The notes: a model not told the origin generated them from the letters alone. A stretch of 64,000 bases of DNA from Aeromicrobium duanguangcaii (GCF_024508295.1 NZ_CP101990.1:2480001-2544000), one strand, 5' to 3'; positions 27,262-35,673 are shown, counted from the stretch's first letter. Numbers and translations are program-made.

Positions 27262-28704
27262 TCAGCAGGACTCGTCGAGGTTGGCACTGCGGTTGGCCTT
27301 GCGCGGGTCCTTCTTCTTCGCCTCGGCCTGGGCCTCGATCGTCGGCAGCTTCGCGGTGACCAGGGCCGCCTTCTGCAGTTCGGGGTTGCGCTTCGAGGAG
27401 CCGACGGCGTCCGACACGAGGCGTCGGACCTTGTCGTAGTCGGGGTTGCCCGTGTAGATGACCGGGGGCACCAGCGACACCGAGGCGATCGGCTGGGACT
27501 TGGTCTTGAGCGCCAGGTCCATGAAGACGTTCAGGTCCTGGCGCGGAATGCTCGTGTGCAGCATCGCCGAGCTGGAGGTGGCGATGTCCTGCATGTTCAT
27601 GATGACCTTCTGCGGATTGAGCTGGCGCACCATCGCGTTCATGACGCACTTCTGGCGGCCCATCCGCGACCAGTCGTCGTTCTCGACGCGGGACCGGGCG
27701 TACCAGAGGGCCTTGTCGCCCGACAGCTTCTGGTCGCCGGCCTCGATGTACCCGCGGATCGGCGAGCCGATGCCGCCGATGGCGGTGCGCTCGCGCACGT
27801 GGATCCTGACGCCGCCGACGGCGTCGATGAGCTTGGAGAAGCCCTTCATGTTCACCAGCGCGTAGTAGTTCAGCTTCAGTCCGGTGATCTGCTCGACGGC
27901 GCCCATCGTGGCGTCGATGCCGGGCTCCTTCGTCGTGAACAGGTCGGCGTGGTCGTTGGCCCACGTGTTGACCGCGTTGAGGTAGCAGCCGTCGCAGTCG
28001 AACCCGTTCGGGAACTGCTGGCGCATGACCGAGCCCTTCGGGAAAGGCACGTTCTCGAGGTTGCGGGGCAGGCCGATGATGACGGCCTTGCCGGTGTCGG
28101 CGTCGATGCTGGCGACGTTGATCGAGTCGGGGCGCATGCCGACGCGGTCGTTGCCCGAGTCGGTGCCCATGAGGAGCACGTTGTAGCGGCCGTCGTGCGG
28201 CTTGGACACCGTGTTGGAGGCGAAGACCGTGTCGGTGAACCCGTTCATGACGCTCATCGTGTGCGAGGCGAAGAACAGGACGGCTGCCGTGCCGGCGACG
28301 AGCGCGCCGTGCAGGACGGTCGAGATGGCCAGGTGCGGACGCGCCAGCTCGCGCGGGCGACCGAGCCGCCACGCGTCGACGATGAGGGCGATCCAGCCGA
28401 GGGCCAGGGCGACGAGGAGCCAGCGCCCCAGGGTCAGCAGGCTGGCATTGGTGGCGAGGCCGAAGAGGAACTGCCGGTCCATCAGGGAGATCAGGACGAA
28501 GACCGCGGCGAGGGCCAGCAGCGCCAGCCAGATCCGGATCGCGATGCGACCGACGCGCTTGTTGCCCTGGACCAGCTGAGCGGATCCGGGCAGCACGAAG
28601 GTCATCGCGGCGAGAGTGAGTGCACGCCGGAACTGGATCCGGGCGGTGGCGCTGGTCGGGTCGACGTAGGCGCCGCCCAACGAGCTCGTGCGGTCATGAA
28701 GCAT
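27262..28704 (-). CDS. LCP-family wall ligase, four-helix N-terminus (paralogue 2)
   Basis: 480 residues from ATG 28704 (GAGGA 6 nt upstream). Same architecture as its downstream neighbour: four N-terminal helices with PGSAQLVQGNKRVG, then the LCP domain with YNVLLMGTDSGNDRVGMRPDSINV, IGLPRNLENVPFP and LWYARSRVENDDWSRMGRQ, plus a conserved Cys pair (CDGC) where paralogue 1 has CGTEC. The C-terminus is NLDESC. The side-by-side arrangement and equal length show an old tandem duplication. It is divergent from a third LCP gene at 28835; the 130-nt gap must hold both promoters. Confidence 0.93.
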   Translation of the reverse strand: MLHDRTSSLGGAYVDPTSATARIQFRRALTLAAMTFVLPGSAQLVQGNKRVGRIAIRIWLALLALAAVFVLISLMDRQFLFGLATNASLLTLGRWLLVALALGWIALIVDAWRLGRPRELARPHLAISTVLHGALVAGTAAVLFFASHTMSVMNGFTDTVFASNTVSKPHDGRYNVLLMGTDSGNDRVGMRPDSINVASIDADTGKAVIIGLPRNLENVPFPKGSVMRQQFPNGFDCDGCYLNAVNTWANDHADLFTTKEPGIDATMGAVEQITGLKLNYYALVNMKGFSKLIDAVGGVRIHVRERTAIGGIGSPIRGYIEAGDQKLSGDKALWYARSRVENDDWSRMGRQKCVMNAMVRQLNPQKVIMNMQDIATSSSAMLHTSIPRQDLNVFMDLALKTKSQPIASVSLVPPVIYTGNPDYDKVRRLVSDAVGSSKRNPELQKAALVTAKLPTIEAQAEAKKKDPRKANRSANLDESC

Positions 28705-28834
28705 TGCTGTCCTCACGGTGGGGAAGGGTCCGTAGGTTTTCTCAGTATCGAGCGCGCCTCGCGGATCGCCGGGATGACGCGCCGATGGTCGGCCGTGGGA
28801 ATCGTCCGCTGGGGGCACGCGGTACGTTCACCCC

Positions 28835-29926
28835 ATGTCCCCCTCAGGTCCCAGCGACGGCGACGGATACGACTGGTTGTACGAGGACGAATCCGGTCGT
28901 CACCGTCCCCGGCCGGCCGCGTCGGGCTCGGCCGTCCCGCCGCCGAACCTGCCCCCGCCCGGATCGAAGGGTTCGCGGCCGAAGCGCTCCAAGGACCGCA
29001 AGGACCCCGAGGCGCGCAAGCCGCGCGGCCGGTGGCGCCTGCTGTGGCTCATCCTCGTGCTCTGGTTGGCCTTCCTGCTGATCGTGCCGATCGTCGCCTG
29101 GTCCAAGATCACCAAGGTCGACGCCACCCCTGACAGTGAGCGCCCGCAGGACAAGGCCACGACGTGGCTCATCGTGGGCACCGACAAGCGTCCGAAGGAT
29201 CGCTCGCGCGGGCGCACCGACACGATCCTGCTGTTGACCTACGGTGGTGGCGGCCCCTCCGTCCTGACCTCGATCCCCCGCGACTCCCTGGTCAACATTC
29301 CCGGCCACGGGCGCACGAAGGTCAACGCCGCCTACGCCTACGGCGGGCCTCCCCTGCTGGTCGAGACCATGGAGGGTGCCACGGGCCTGCGCATCGACGG
29401 GTACACCGAGATCGGCTTCGTCGGCCTGCGGGACGTGGTCGACGCGCTCGGCGGGATCGAGATCTGCCCCGACCAGGACATCAAGGACAAGGACGCCCGG
29501 CTCAACATCAAGAAGGGCTGCCAGGAGGTCGACGGCAAGACGGCGCTCGGGTACTCCCGCTCGCGCAAGGCGTTCGGCACCGGCGACATCGCCCGCGGCC
29601 AGCATCAGCGCGAGGTCATCGGCGCGATCGGCAAGGCAGCGCTCTCGCCCAGCACCGTGCTCAACCCGTTCACCTACTCGCGCGTGGCCACGACGGCGGC
29701 CGAGTCGCTCGCCGTGGGCGACGACGTCTCGATGTTCTCGTTCGGTCGCTTCGCGTGGAAGCTGGCACGGGCGGTCGGCGGCGACGGACGCAGTTGCACG
29801 GTCCCCATCGCCAACCTGTCGGTCGAGTGGGATCGCGAGCGCGCGCTGAAGTACTTCGGTCACCTCAAGAACGGCACGACCGACGAGCTCGGCACCCTGT
29901 GCACCGAGGACGGGATGCGCGACTGA
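28835..29926 (+). CDS. LCP-family wall ligase, single-helix type
   Basis: 363 residues. A 65-residue charged, Pro-rich cytoplasmic N-terminus leads into one transmembrane helix (LLWLILVLWLAFLLIVPIVAW) and then a compact LCP domain: TWLIVGTDKRPKDRSRGRTDTILL, TSIPRDSLVNIPGHGRTKVNAAY and LGYSRSRKAFGTGDIARGQHQR. The conserved Arg/Asp set for pyrophosphate and Mg is present. It differs from the paralogue pair opposite it and resembles the classic CpsA/LytR layout. It ends 6 nt from the convergent lipase gene. Confidence 0.93.
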   Translation: MSPSGPSDGDGYDWLYEDESGRHRPRPAASGSAVPPPNLPPPGSKGSRPKRSKDRKDPEARKPRGRWRLLWLILVLWLAFLLIVPIVAWSKITKVDATPDSERPQDKATTWLIVGTDKRPKDRSRGRTDTILLLTYGGGGPSVLTSIPRDSLVNIPGHGRTKVNAAYAYGGPPLLVETMEGATGLRIDGYTEIGFVGLRDVVDALGGIEICPDQDIKDKDARLNIKKGCQEVDGKTALGYSRSRKAFGTGDIARGQHQREVIGAIGKAALSPSTVLNPFTYSRVATTAAESLAVGDDVSMFSFGRFAWKLARAVGGDGRSCTVPIANLSVEWDRERALKYFGHLKNGTTDELGTLCTEDGMRD

Positions 29927-29932
29927 GCCCGC

Positions 29933-31132
29933 TCAGCCGGCGAACGCGTCGGCGGTGAAGGCCTCGACCTGCTTGACCGACCGGTCCAGCACGTCGCTGT
30001 GGCCGGCGCCGCGGTACTTCGTGTAGGTCAGGTCGAGGTTCCGGCCGCGGTACGCCTTGGCCAGGGAGTCCGTCAGGACGAGCGGCACGATGTCGTCGGC
30101 GGTGCCCTGGGCGATCAGGATCGGGCCACGGATCGTCGGGAAGCTCGGATCGTTGGCGTCGAGCTGGCCGCGCACGAGGTCGGGGTCGGCATTCTTCGCG
30201 GCGAACTTCGACATCGGCGACAGTCCGAACTCGCTCGTGCCGAACAGCTCGAGCAGGCACAGCTCGCTGACCTGCGGGTAGAGCTTGCGACCCTTGGCGT
30301 TCAGGAGCCGGTCGACCGGGATCTGGTCCGGGTAGGCCACCTCGAGGCCACGCAGGATCATCGCGACGAACGCCGCGGGGACGTTGACCTCGCCGGAGAG
30401 GGCGGCCTGGGCGGCCAGCGACATGTGCGACGGTGGCGCGAACGCGACGGTGCCGACGATCTCGAGCTCACGGGCGTAGTGCGGCGCCATGGAGCTGGCC
30501 CAGAGAGCCGCGTGGCCGCCTTGGGAGTGCCCGGAGACCAGGACGCGCTTGCTGATGGCGGCGTCGAGCTGGCGGGCGGCGCGGACGATGTCCAGCACGG
30601 CCCGGCCCTGGGACGAGCCGATGAGGTACGGGTGGTCCCCCGGGGTCCCGAGGCCCTCGTAGTCGGTGCCGACGACGACGTGGCCCGAGTCGATCCAGCG
30701 CTGCAGGCGCGTGACCGTCGAGTTGGCGCCGGGGATCGCCGAGATCTGACCGCGCGTCGGCGCGCACTGGTCGGCCATGCCGGTCGTGCCGTGGGCCCAG
30801 GTGACGACGGGCCAGCCGCCCTGGGGCGCCTCTCCCTGAGGAGTCGCGACGAAGCCCGAGGTGGCGACCGTCTTGCCGGCGACGCCCTGCTGGGCGTAGA
30901 GCACGAGGCTCACGTCAGCGTTGGCCAGCCCCAGGCCACTGTCCGCCTTCCGCGACCAGATGAGGTCACCGTGGCTGTAGTCGCTGAGGTCGGACGGCGG
31001 ACGGTAGAACGCAGTACCGACGGGGGCGGCCGTCCGCTTCGGGGACTCCTCGTCCTGGGTGCAGGCGGCCGCGGACAGGAGCATCACGGCGCTCAAGGCG
31101 AGAGCGGCCAGTCGTCGGATCACGCCCGTCAT
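29933..31132 (-). CDS. Secreted lipase/esterase lipoprotein (LIP family)
   Basis: 399 residues from ATG 31132. The signal peptide (LAALALSAVMLLSAAAC) ends in a lipobox-like SAAAC, suggesting lipid anchoring. The mature part is an alpha/beta hydrolase of the secretory lipase family (PF03583 type): WPVVTWAHGTTGMADQCAP (oxyanion region), VLVSGHSQGGHAALW (nucleophile Ser), GTADDIVPL and the terminal GAGHSDVL His. Likely substrates are acylglycerols or other esters outside the cell. A longer frame to 31234 crosses the terminator hairpin, so it was not used. Confidence 0.9.
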   Translation of the reverse strand: MTGVIRRLAALALSAVMLLSAAACTQDEESPKRTAAPVGTAFYRPPSDLSDYSHGDLIWSRKADSGLGLANADVSLVLYAQQGVAGKTVATSGFVATPQGEAPQGGWPVVTWAHGTTGMADQCAPTRGQISAIPGANSTVTRLQRWIDSGHVVVGTDYEGLGTPGDHPYLIGSSQGRAVLDIVRAARQLDAAISKRVLVSGHSQGGHAALWASSMAPHYARELEIVGTVAFAPPSHMSLAAQAALSGEVNVPAAFVAMILRGLEVAYPDQIPVDRLLNAKGRKLYPQVSELCLLELFGTSEFGLSPMSKFAAKNADPDLVRGQLDANDPSFPTIRGPILIAQGTADDIVPLVLTDSLAKAYRGRNLDLTYTKYRGAGHSDVLDRSVKQVEAFTADAFAG

Positions 31133-31166
31133 CGTACGGGTGCGCGCCCGGCCCGGACGCGCCCTC

Positions 31167-31202
31167 GGCGGGTCGGTGCCGGGGAGGCGGCACCGACCCG
31201 CC
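31167..31202 (-). terminator. Terminator of the small accessory operon
   Basis: GGCGGGTCGGTGCC (31167-31180) pairs perfectly with 31189-31202 around an 8-nt loop. It is 28 nt beyond the stop of the last leftward small gene (31231) and upstream of the lipase gene on the same strand, so it insulates the two units. Confidence 0.85.
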
Positions 31203-31230
31203 GCGGGGGGACCTGCGAGGTTCCCCGAAA

Positions 31231-31425
31231 TCACCGTCCCGACTGGCGAGCCCGGAACACCCCACCCGCCAGGTCGCCGACGATTCCACCGGCGAAGACA
31301 CTCACCGCGAGCAACCAGGCGAACCCGCCACGGTCGGTGAAGATCAGCACGAAGGCAACCAACGCCGCGGCTACCACCAGGTGCGCCAGGATCCCTGTTC
31401 TGCTCAGCACGGTCGGAGTCTTCAT
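31231..31425 (-). CDS. Small membrane protein, two predicted helices
   Basis: 64 residues from ATG 31425, with AAAGG upstream. Two hydrophobic stretches (ILAHLVVAAALVAFVLIF and AWLLAVSVFAGGIVGDLAGGVF) suggest a hairpin in the membrane with a basic C-terminus RARQSGR. No family recognised. It is the last gene of a three-gene leftward unit headed by the secreted six-Cys protein and closed by the terminator at 31167-31202. By context it could be an immunity or accessory protein (speculative). Confidence 0.65.
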   Translation of the reverse strand: MKTPTVLSRTGILAHLVVAAALVAFVLIFTDRGGFAWLLAVSVFAGGIVGDLAGGVFRARQSGR

Positions 31426-31480
31426 CGGATGCCTTTCGAGTGGACGCACGCAGCAGCTGGGGACCATCCTCGATGCAGAC

Positions 31481-31654
31481 TCACTCGTGGCGACGAGTTC
31501 TCCACACCCACTGCACCATCATGATCAGCAGGTAGGCGACGAGGAAGTAGCCCGCGAACCGCCAGTCCTCGGGGGCTCGATCCGTCATCAGAACGGTGGC
31601 TCCGAGCAGGGCCACGACCACGATGGCCAGATTCACCGCGTCTTGTTTCAGCAC
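31481..31654 (-). CDS. Very small membrane protein
   Basis: 57 residues. GTG 31654 overlaps the end of the upstream secreted-protein gene by 7 bp and has GGAAGG 8 nt before it. The translation has two hydrophobic segments (LAIVVVALLGATVLM and AGYFLVAYLLIMMVQWVW) flanking a short acidic turn (TDRAPEDW) and ends RTRRHE. The overlap, ribosome site and membrane pattern support it as a real gene although it is short. No family recognised. The gap to the next small gene is 55 nt, so all three probably share a transcript. Confidence 0.6.
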   Translation of the reverse strand: MLKQDAVNLAIVVVALLGATVLMTDRAPEDWRFAGYFLVAYLLIMMVQWVWRTRRHE

Positions 31655-32553
31655 TTGACGACCTTCCCTGTTACGACGGCCGCCGCGACGACGCGGAACT
31701 TCAGTTCAACACACTTGCCCTGCTTCTTCGCCTTCTTGAACACGCCGCGCAGCCCGTAGAAGTAGGCGGTCACCGCGGCTGCGCAGACCGCCTTGACCAG
31801 GAGCCCGGCCGCACCCGCGCGCGGGATCGCCTTGCAGAGCGTGTTGACGCCCGCACCCAGCGACGCGAACATCGCGTCGCGGATCTTCCTGGTTTCCTTC
31901 TTGCTGAACTTCACACAGACGGCAGTCTTGAGGTCGCAGAACTTCAGCTTCGGGTCGGCCACGATCGGGTAGTCGAACTCGCCGGCCCGGTGGTCGACGA
32001 CCTGGATGATCGCGTCCTCACGTACCTCGTACCGGGTCGGCACGCGGCGTCCCTCGGCGTCGACCGCCCACGGCGCCTCGACCTGGGCCGTGAGGATGCC
32101 GTCGCCGTCGATCAGGTCCACCCCGCCGTCCGGAGTCAGCTCGGGGCGCACGCCCGGCGTGGCTCCCAGCCCGAACCGATAGGACGTAGGTGCCTCGGCC
32201 GACTCGATGCCGACCAGGATCTGGGTGCCCGTGGCCGTCGGCGCGACGGCGACCGTGGCGTCATCACGACCAGGCAGGATGTAGCGGCCGTCGGACTTCT
32301 TCGTCTTCGTCCGCGTCACCGGCAGGTCCACGGCGATCGCCGACGAGGCCGCCGTGCCGAGGGTGACGCGACCGTCCCTGACGGCCGTGGTCGGTGACTT
32401 CGAGATCGGGACGGCCTCGTCGACCTGGGCGATCTGCCCCAGTCGATCGCGGACCGTCACGGCCGGCTCGTCGGCGTGGGTGGCGGGCAGGGTTGTTGCG
32501 GTGAGCGCGACCGTCGCCGCCAGGACGGCGACGGTGCGGGTGGCGATGTGCAT
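31648..32553 (-). CDS. Secreted protein with C-terminal six-cysteine domain
   Basis: 301 residues, function unknown. A signal peptide (about 1-27, ending THA-D) is followed by a roughly 170-residue Cys-free region and the motif FDYPIVADPKL (194-203), which recurs in actinobacterial secreted proteins of unknown function. All six Cys (206, 213, 240, 257, 281, 301) fall in the last 96 residues. These also hold a hydrophobic Gly/Ala-rich stretch (about 243-267) and clusters of Lys. The pattern suggests a disulfide-bonded, cationic, membrane-active C-terminal domain released from a propeptide, as in bacteriocin-like precursors (inference). ATG 32553 begins a unit with two small membrane proteins. 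Confidence 0.75.
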   Translation of the reverse strand: MHIATRTVAVLAATVALTATTLPATHADEPAVTVRDRLGQIAQVDEAVPISKSPTTAVRDGRVTLGTAASSAIAVDLPVTRTKTKKSDGRYILPGRDDATVAVAPTATGTQILVGIESAEAPTSYRFGLGATPGVRPELTPDGGVDLIDGDGILTAQVEAPWAVDAEGRRVPTRYEVREDAIIQVVDHRAGEFDYPIVADPKLKFCDLKTAVCVKFSKKETRKIRDAMFASLGAGVNTLCKAIPRAGAAGLLVKAVCAAAVTAYFYGLRGVFKKAKKQGKCVELKFRVVAAAVVTGKVVKC

Positions 32554-32568
32554 GAATCCCCCGATTCA

Positions 32569-32600
32569 GTCAGGCAAAACGCATTGGGCGTTTCACTGAC
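32569..32600 (-). promoter_or_regulatory. Inverted repeat upstream of the six-Cys protein
   Basis: GTCAG-gc-AAAACGC (32569-32582) mirrors GCGTTT-ca-CTGAC (32588-32600) with one gap. It sits 16-47 nt before the ATG, where it could be an operator or a 5'-UTR hairpin. The rest of the 32554-32672 gap shows nothing recognisable. Confidence 0.4.
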
Positions 32601-32672
32601 GCACAAGATATTGGGCACGGCGCGACGACGTCAAGCGCTCATGCACAGGGAGAGGGGAGCCGGACTGGGGAC

Positions 32673-33431
32673 TCAGGTCGCGCGCTGCAGCCACGGCACG
32701 CGCGTCACGCCCGGGAGCGGGAACACCAGGAGAGCCAGCCAGAGGAGCCCGGCCGCGACGATGCCGTCGAGGTACCAGTGGTTGGCCGTCACGGTCACGA
32801 CGACAAGCGTCACGGCGGCGTGCAGGATCGCCAGTCGTCCGATCCACCCCCCGGCCGTCCGGGTCACCACCAGCGCGATGAGCAGGGCCCAGCCGACGTG
32901 CAGGCTGGGCATGGCCGCGAACTGGTTGGCGACCGCGCCGCTCGCGCCGTCATAGGCGTCCGGGCCGTACACGCCCATCGTGTCGACGAAGCCCCACTGG
33001 GGGAACATCCGCGGGGGCGCCAGCGGGAAGGCGATGTGCAGGCAGACGGCGACCGCGGTCATCGAGATGATCAGGTTCCGCGCCCAGCGGTACTCGATGC
33101 GTGGGCGGAAGAAGAACCCCCACAGCAGGAAGGCCACGGTCACGGGGAAGTGCACCGCCACGTAGTAGACGTTGGCGGCCTGGAGCAGATTCACCGACGT
33201 CACGAGCCCCTGGACCATGGCCTCGTCCGGGAGCAGCAGCACACGCTCGACGGCGTGCACCGCCTTCGCATTGGCGTGGGCGGCCTGCTCGGCGTTAATC
33301 GTCACGAGTCGACCCGTGCGATAGAGCAGGTAGACCAGAGCGATCAATCCCAGCTCGAAGGTGAACGGCCAGCACACGTCGCGCACCCGAGAGACCACCG
33401 CGGAGCCACGCGAGATGGTCATGTTCGCCAT
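32673..33431 (-). CDS. PAP2-superfamily membrane phosphatase/phosphotransferase
   Basis: 252 residues from ATG 33431 (a second in-frame ATG at 33422). Five or six hydrophobic helices surround the PAP2 active-site motifs: AAMPSLHVGWAL (motif C2, PSxH) and ANHWYLDGI (motif C3, HxxxD). This arrangement, with MFPQWGFVDT before C2, is that of the PAP2_3/inositolphosphotransferase-like branch. It would dephosphorylate or transfer a phospholipid headgroup at the outer membrane face. Substrate unknown. A frame running upstream to 33659 crosses the esterase remnant and is not used. Confidence 0.88.
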   Translation of the reverse strand: MANMTISRGSAVVSRVRDVCWPFTFELGLIALVYLLYRTGRLVTINAEQAAHANAKAVHAVERVLLLPDEAMVQGLVTSVNLLQAANVYYVAVHFPVTVAFLLWGFFFRPRIEYRWARNLIISMTAVAVCLHIAFPLAPPRMFPQWGFVDTMGVYGPDAYDGASGAVANQFAAMPSLHVGWALLIALVVTRTAGGWIGRLAILHAAVTLVVVTVTANHWYLDGIVAAGLLWLALLVFPLPGVTRVPWLQRAT

Positions 33432-33512
33432 TGTCACCCGGGCACCCGGGTCTGGGAAGTCCGAGCGGCTCGACAGCCCTCGCCTCTCACCCCCCGAGCC
33501 GGGAGCGACCCC

Positions 33513-33780
33513 GGGTCCGGACAGATCGGCGCCATCGTGGACGCCTCGCCCCGCGAGGGCGTCGTCGTGATGCCCGAGGGCGGTCGCGCGGGCTGGTACA
33601 CCGATGGGGTTCACCCGGTTCGGGTCCGACGGCCTCGCGCCGAGGTACTGCACCGGCACCGGCGCCCACGCCTGGACCTACTGGCGGGCCCACGACGCGA
33701 ACTGGCTGCAGCACGCCTACGGAACGTCGCCGGCGCCGCTCGGGTGCCCCTTGGGGTGGGGCAGCCGCGCGGCTGACCGG
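33513..33780 (+). pseudogene. Remnant of a secreted esterase gene
   Basis: Two fragments in different frames resemble an antigen-85/esterase-D type hydrolase. Frame from 33522: QIGAIVDAS then GVVVMPEGGRAGWYTDG, the strand-loop that follows the family's N-terminal region. From 33604, shifted by one base: TRFGSDGLAPRYCTGTGAHAWTYW, like the C-terminal block of the family. The middle of such an enzyme, including its GxSxG Ser, is missing, so this is an internally deleted, frameshifted gene. It is the only content in the 360-nt gap between the PAP2 and acyl-CoA dehydrogenase genes. Homology is judged from motif memory only. Confidence 0.5.
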
Positions 33781-33791
33781 CGACAGGTGGG

Positions 33792-34955
33792 TCAGAGGGT
33801 CGACTGGATGCCGGCGAGCAGCTGGCGTGCCATGACGATGCGCTGGACCTGGTTCGTGCCCTCGTAGATCTGCGTGATCTTCGCGTCGCGCATCATGCGC
33901 TCGACCGGGTAGTCACGGGTGAAGCCGTAGCCGCCGAGCAGCTGGACGGCATCGGTCGTGACCTGCATGGCCGTGTCGGACGCGAAGGCCTTGGCCGCCG
34001 CGCCGAAGAACGTGAGGTCCTTGTCGCCACGCTCCGAACGGCCCGCGGCCGCGTACGTCAGCTGGCGGGCGGCCTCGATCTTCATGCCCATGTCGGCGAC
34101 CATGAACTGCAGGCCCTGGAAGTCCGAGACGGGCTTGCCGAACTGCTTGCGCTCCTGGATGTAGCCCAGCGCGTAGTCGAGCGCGCCCTGGGCGACGCCC
34201 ACCGCCTGCGCCGCGATCGTCACGCGGGTGTGGTCGAGCGTCTTCATGGCGATCGAGAAGCCCTCGCCGACCTCACCGATGATGCGGTCGCCGGGGATGC
34301 GCACGTTGTCGAAGTAGACCTCGCGGGTGGGCGAGCCCTTGATGCCGAGCTTCTTCTCCGGCGCGCCGAAGGAGACGCCCTCGTCGGACTTCTCGACGAC
34401 GAACGCCGTGATGCCCTTCGTGCGCAGCGCGGGATCGGTCTGGGTCAGGACCGTGTAGTACTCGGACTCGCCGGCGTTGGTGATCCAGCGCTTGGTGCCG
34501 TTGATGACCCAGTCGTCGCCGTCGCGCTTGGCAGTCGTCTTCTGGTTGGCGGCGTCGGAGCCGGCCTCGGGCTCGGACAGGCAGTAGCTGAAGCCACCCT
34601 CGCCGCGGGCGAGCTTGCCCAGGTACTTGGTCTTGATCTCCTCGTTGCCGCCGATCTGGACCGGCAGGGAGCCGAGCTTGTTGACCGCGGGGATCAGCGA
34701 GCTCGAGACGCACACACGGGCGACCTCCTCGATGACCAGCACGGTCGCCAGCGCGTCGGCGCCCGCGCCGCCGTACTGCTCGGGGACGTGCGGAGCGTGG
34801 AAGTCGGCGGCGATGAGGGCCGCGTTGGCCTCACTCGGGAAGCGCGGCTGCTCGTCGACGTCCGCGGCGTACGGAGCGATCTTCGCCTCGGCCACGGCGC
34901 GCACCGCCTCGCGGATCGCCTGGTGCTCCTCGGACAACGCGAAGAAATCGGACAC
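33792..34955 (-). CDS. fadE25: Acyl-CoA dehydrogenase, FadE25-like
   Basis: 387 residues from GTG 34955 (GGGAG 6 nt upstream; an ATG at 34988 would add 11). FAD and substrate motifs: CLSEPEAGSDAANQ, WVINGTKRWITNAG, LLGGYGFTRDYPVERMMRDAKI and the catalytic Glu in IYEGTNQVQR. The nearby purE-purK and birA-accDE genes reproduce the M. tuberculosis order Rv3274c (fadE25) to Rv3281, supporting the name. Transcribed away from the PPOX-like gene. Confidence 0.93.
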   Translation of the reverse strand: MSDFFALSEEHQAIREAVRAVAEAKIAPYAADVDEQPRFPSEANAALIAADFHAPHVPEQYGGAGADALATVLVIEEVARVCVSSSLIPAVNKLGSLPVQIGGNEEIKTKYLGKLARGEGGFSYCLSEPEAGSDAANQKTTAKRDGDDWVINGTKRWITNAGESEYYTVLTQTDPALRTKGITAFVVEKSDEGVSFGAPEKKLGIKGSPTREVYFDNVRIPGDRIIGEVGEGFSIAMKTLDHTRVTIAAQAVGVAQGALDYALGYIQERKQFGKPVSDFQGLQFMVADMGMKIEAARQLTYAAAGRSERGDKDLTFFGAAAKAFASDTAMQVTTDAVQLLGGYGFTRDYPVERMMRDAKITQIYEGTNQVQRIVMARQLLAGIQSTL

Positions 34956-35045
34956 GCTCAACTCCCGGATCGAAAAATGTGGAACCACCGGATTCTACGC
35001 CCGTGTGACAGGGCTCTCTCCCCACGGGTCGGGTTACCGTCGGGT

Positions 35046-35672
35046 ATGACGCAGATCCAGGACGAGGCGGAACTGCGCGCGATTCTGGGCCAGCCCCTGC
35101 AGCGCGCGCTCGACAAGGACCGCGACCGGCTGACGACGCATCACGTCGAGTGGCTGCGGCACTCCCCGCTCTGCCTGCTCGGCACCTCGGGTGCGGACGG
35201 CAGCTGCGACGTCTCGCCCAAGGGTGACCCCGCCGGCTCACTGGTCCACGTCATCGACGACCGCCGACTCGCCCTGGCCGAGCGGCCCGGCAACCGGCGC
35301 GCCGACGGCTACGCGAACATCCTGACGAACCCGCACGTGGGACTCGTCTTCCTCATCCCCGGTCGCGGCGACACCCTGCGGGTCAACGGACGGGCGCGCC
35401 TGCTGCGCACCGACGACGGCGGACCGGGATATGTCGATGCCCTCGTCGTGAAGGGCCGGCGGCCGGTCCTGGTCTGCGAGGTCGAGGTCGAGCAGGTCTT
35501 CTTCCACTGCGCCAAGGCGTTCCTGCGCTCGCAACTGTGGGACCCCAGGACGTGGCGGCCCGACGCGCTGCCGTCGCGGGCCGAGATCGCGCACGACATG
35601 GAGCGCCCTGACGACTCCGTCGAGGAGCTCGAGGCGTACTACGGCGCGCAGTACAGCGCGAACCTCTACTGA
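35046..35672 (+). CDS. Pyridoxamine 5'-phosphate oxidase-like flavoprotein
   Basis: 208 residues of the FMN/F420-binding split-barrel superfamily. LCLLGTSGADGSCDVSPKGDPAG and LVFLIPGRGDTLRVNGRARLL are the barrel strands that bind the cofactor and form the dimer. C-terminal FFHCAKAFLRSQLWDP is typical of the MSMEG-like PPOX subgroup. The catalytic residues of true PdxH are not obvious, so the substrate is unknown. ATG 35046 follows a TACCGT -10-like region by only a few bases, so the mRNA may be nearly leaderless. Convergent with the hydrolase gene (1-nt gap). Confidence 0.88.
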   Translation: MTQIQDEAELRAILGQPLQRALDKDRDRLTTHHVEWLRHSPLCLLGTSGADGSCDVSPKGDPAGSLVHVIDDRRLALAERPGNRRADGYANILTNPHVGLVFLIPGRGDTLRVNGRARLLRTDDGGPGYVDALVVKGRRPVLVCEVEVEQVFFHCAKAFLRSQLWDPRTWRPDALPSRAEIAHDMERPDDSVEELEAYYGAQYSANLY

Positions 35673-35673
35673 G

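Noticed and set aside
31133-31234. Extended N-terminus of the lipase up to 31234
   Set aside because: It would translate the terminator hairpin at 31167-31202; the signal peptide starts properly at ATG 31132.
33432-33659. Extended N-terminus of the PAP2 protein up to 33659
   Set aside because: The extra residues are low complexity and antisense to the esterase remnant; the ATG at 33431 leads directly into the membrane protein.
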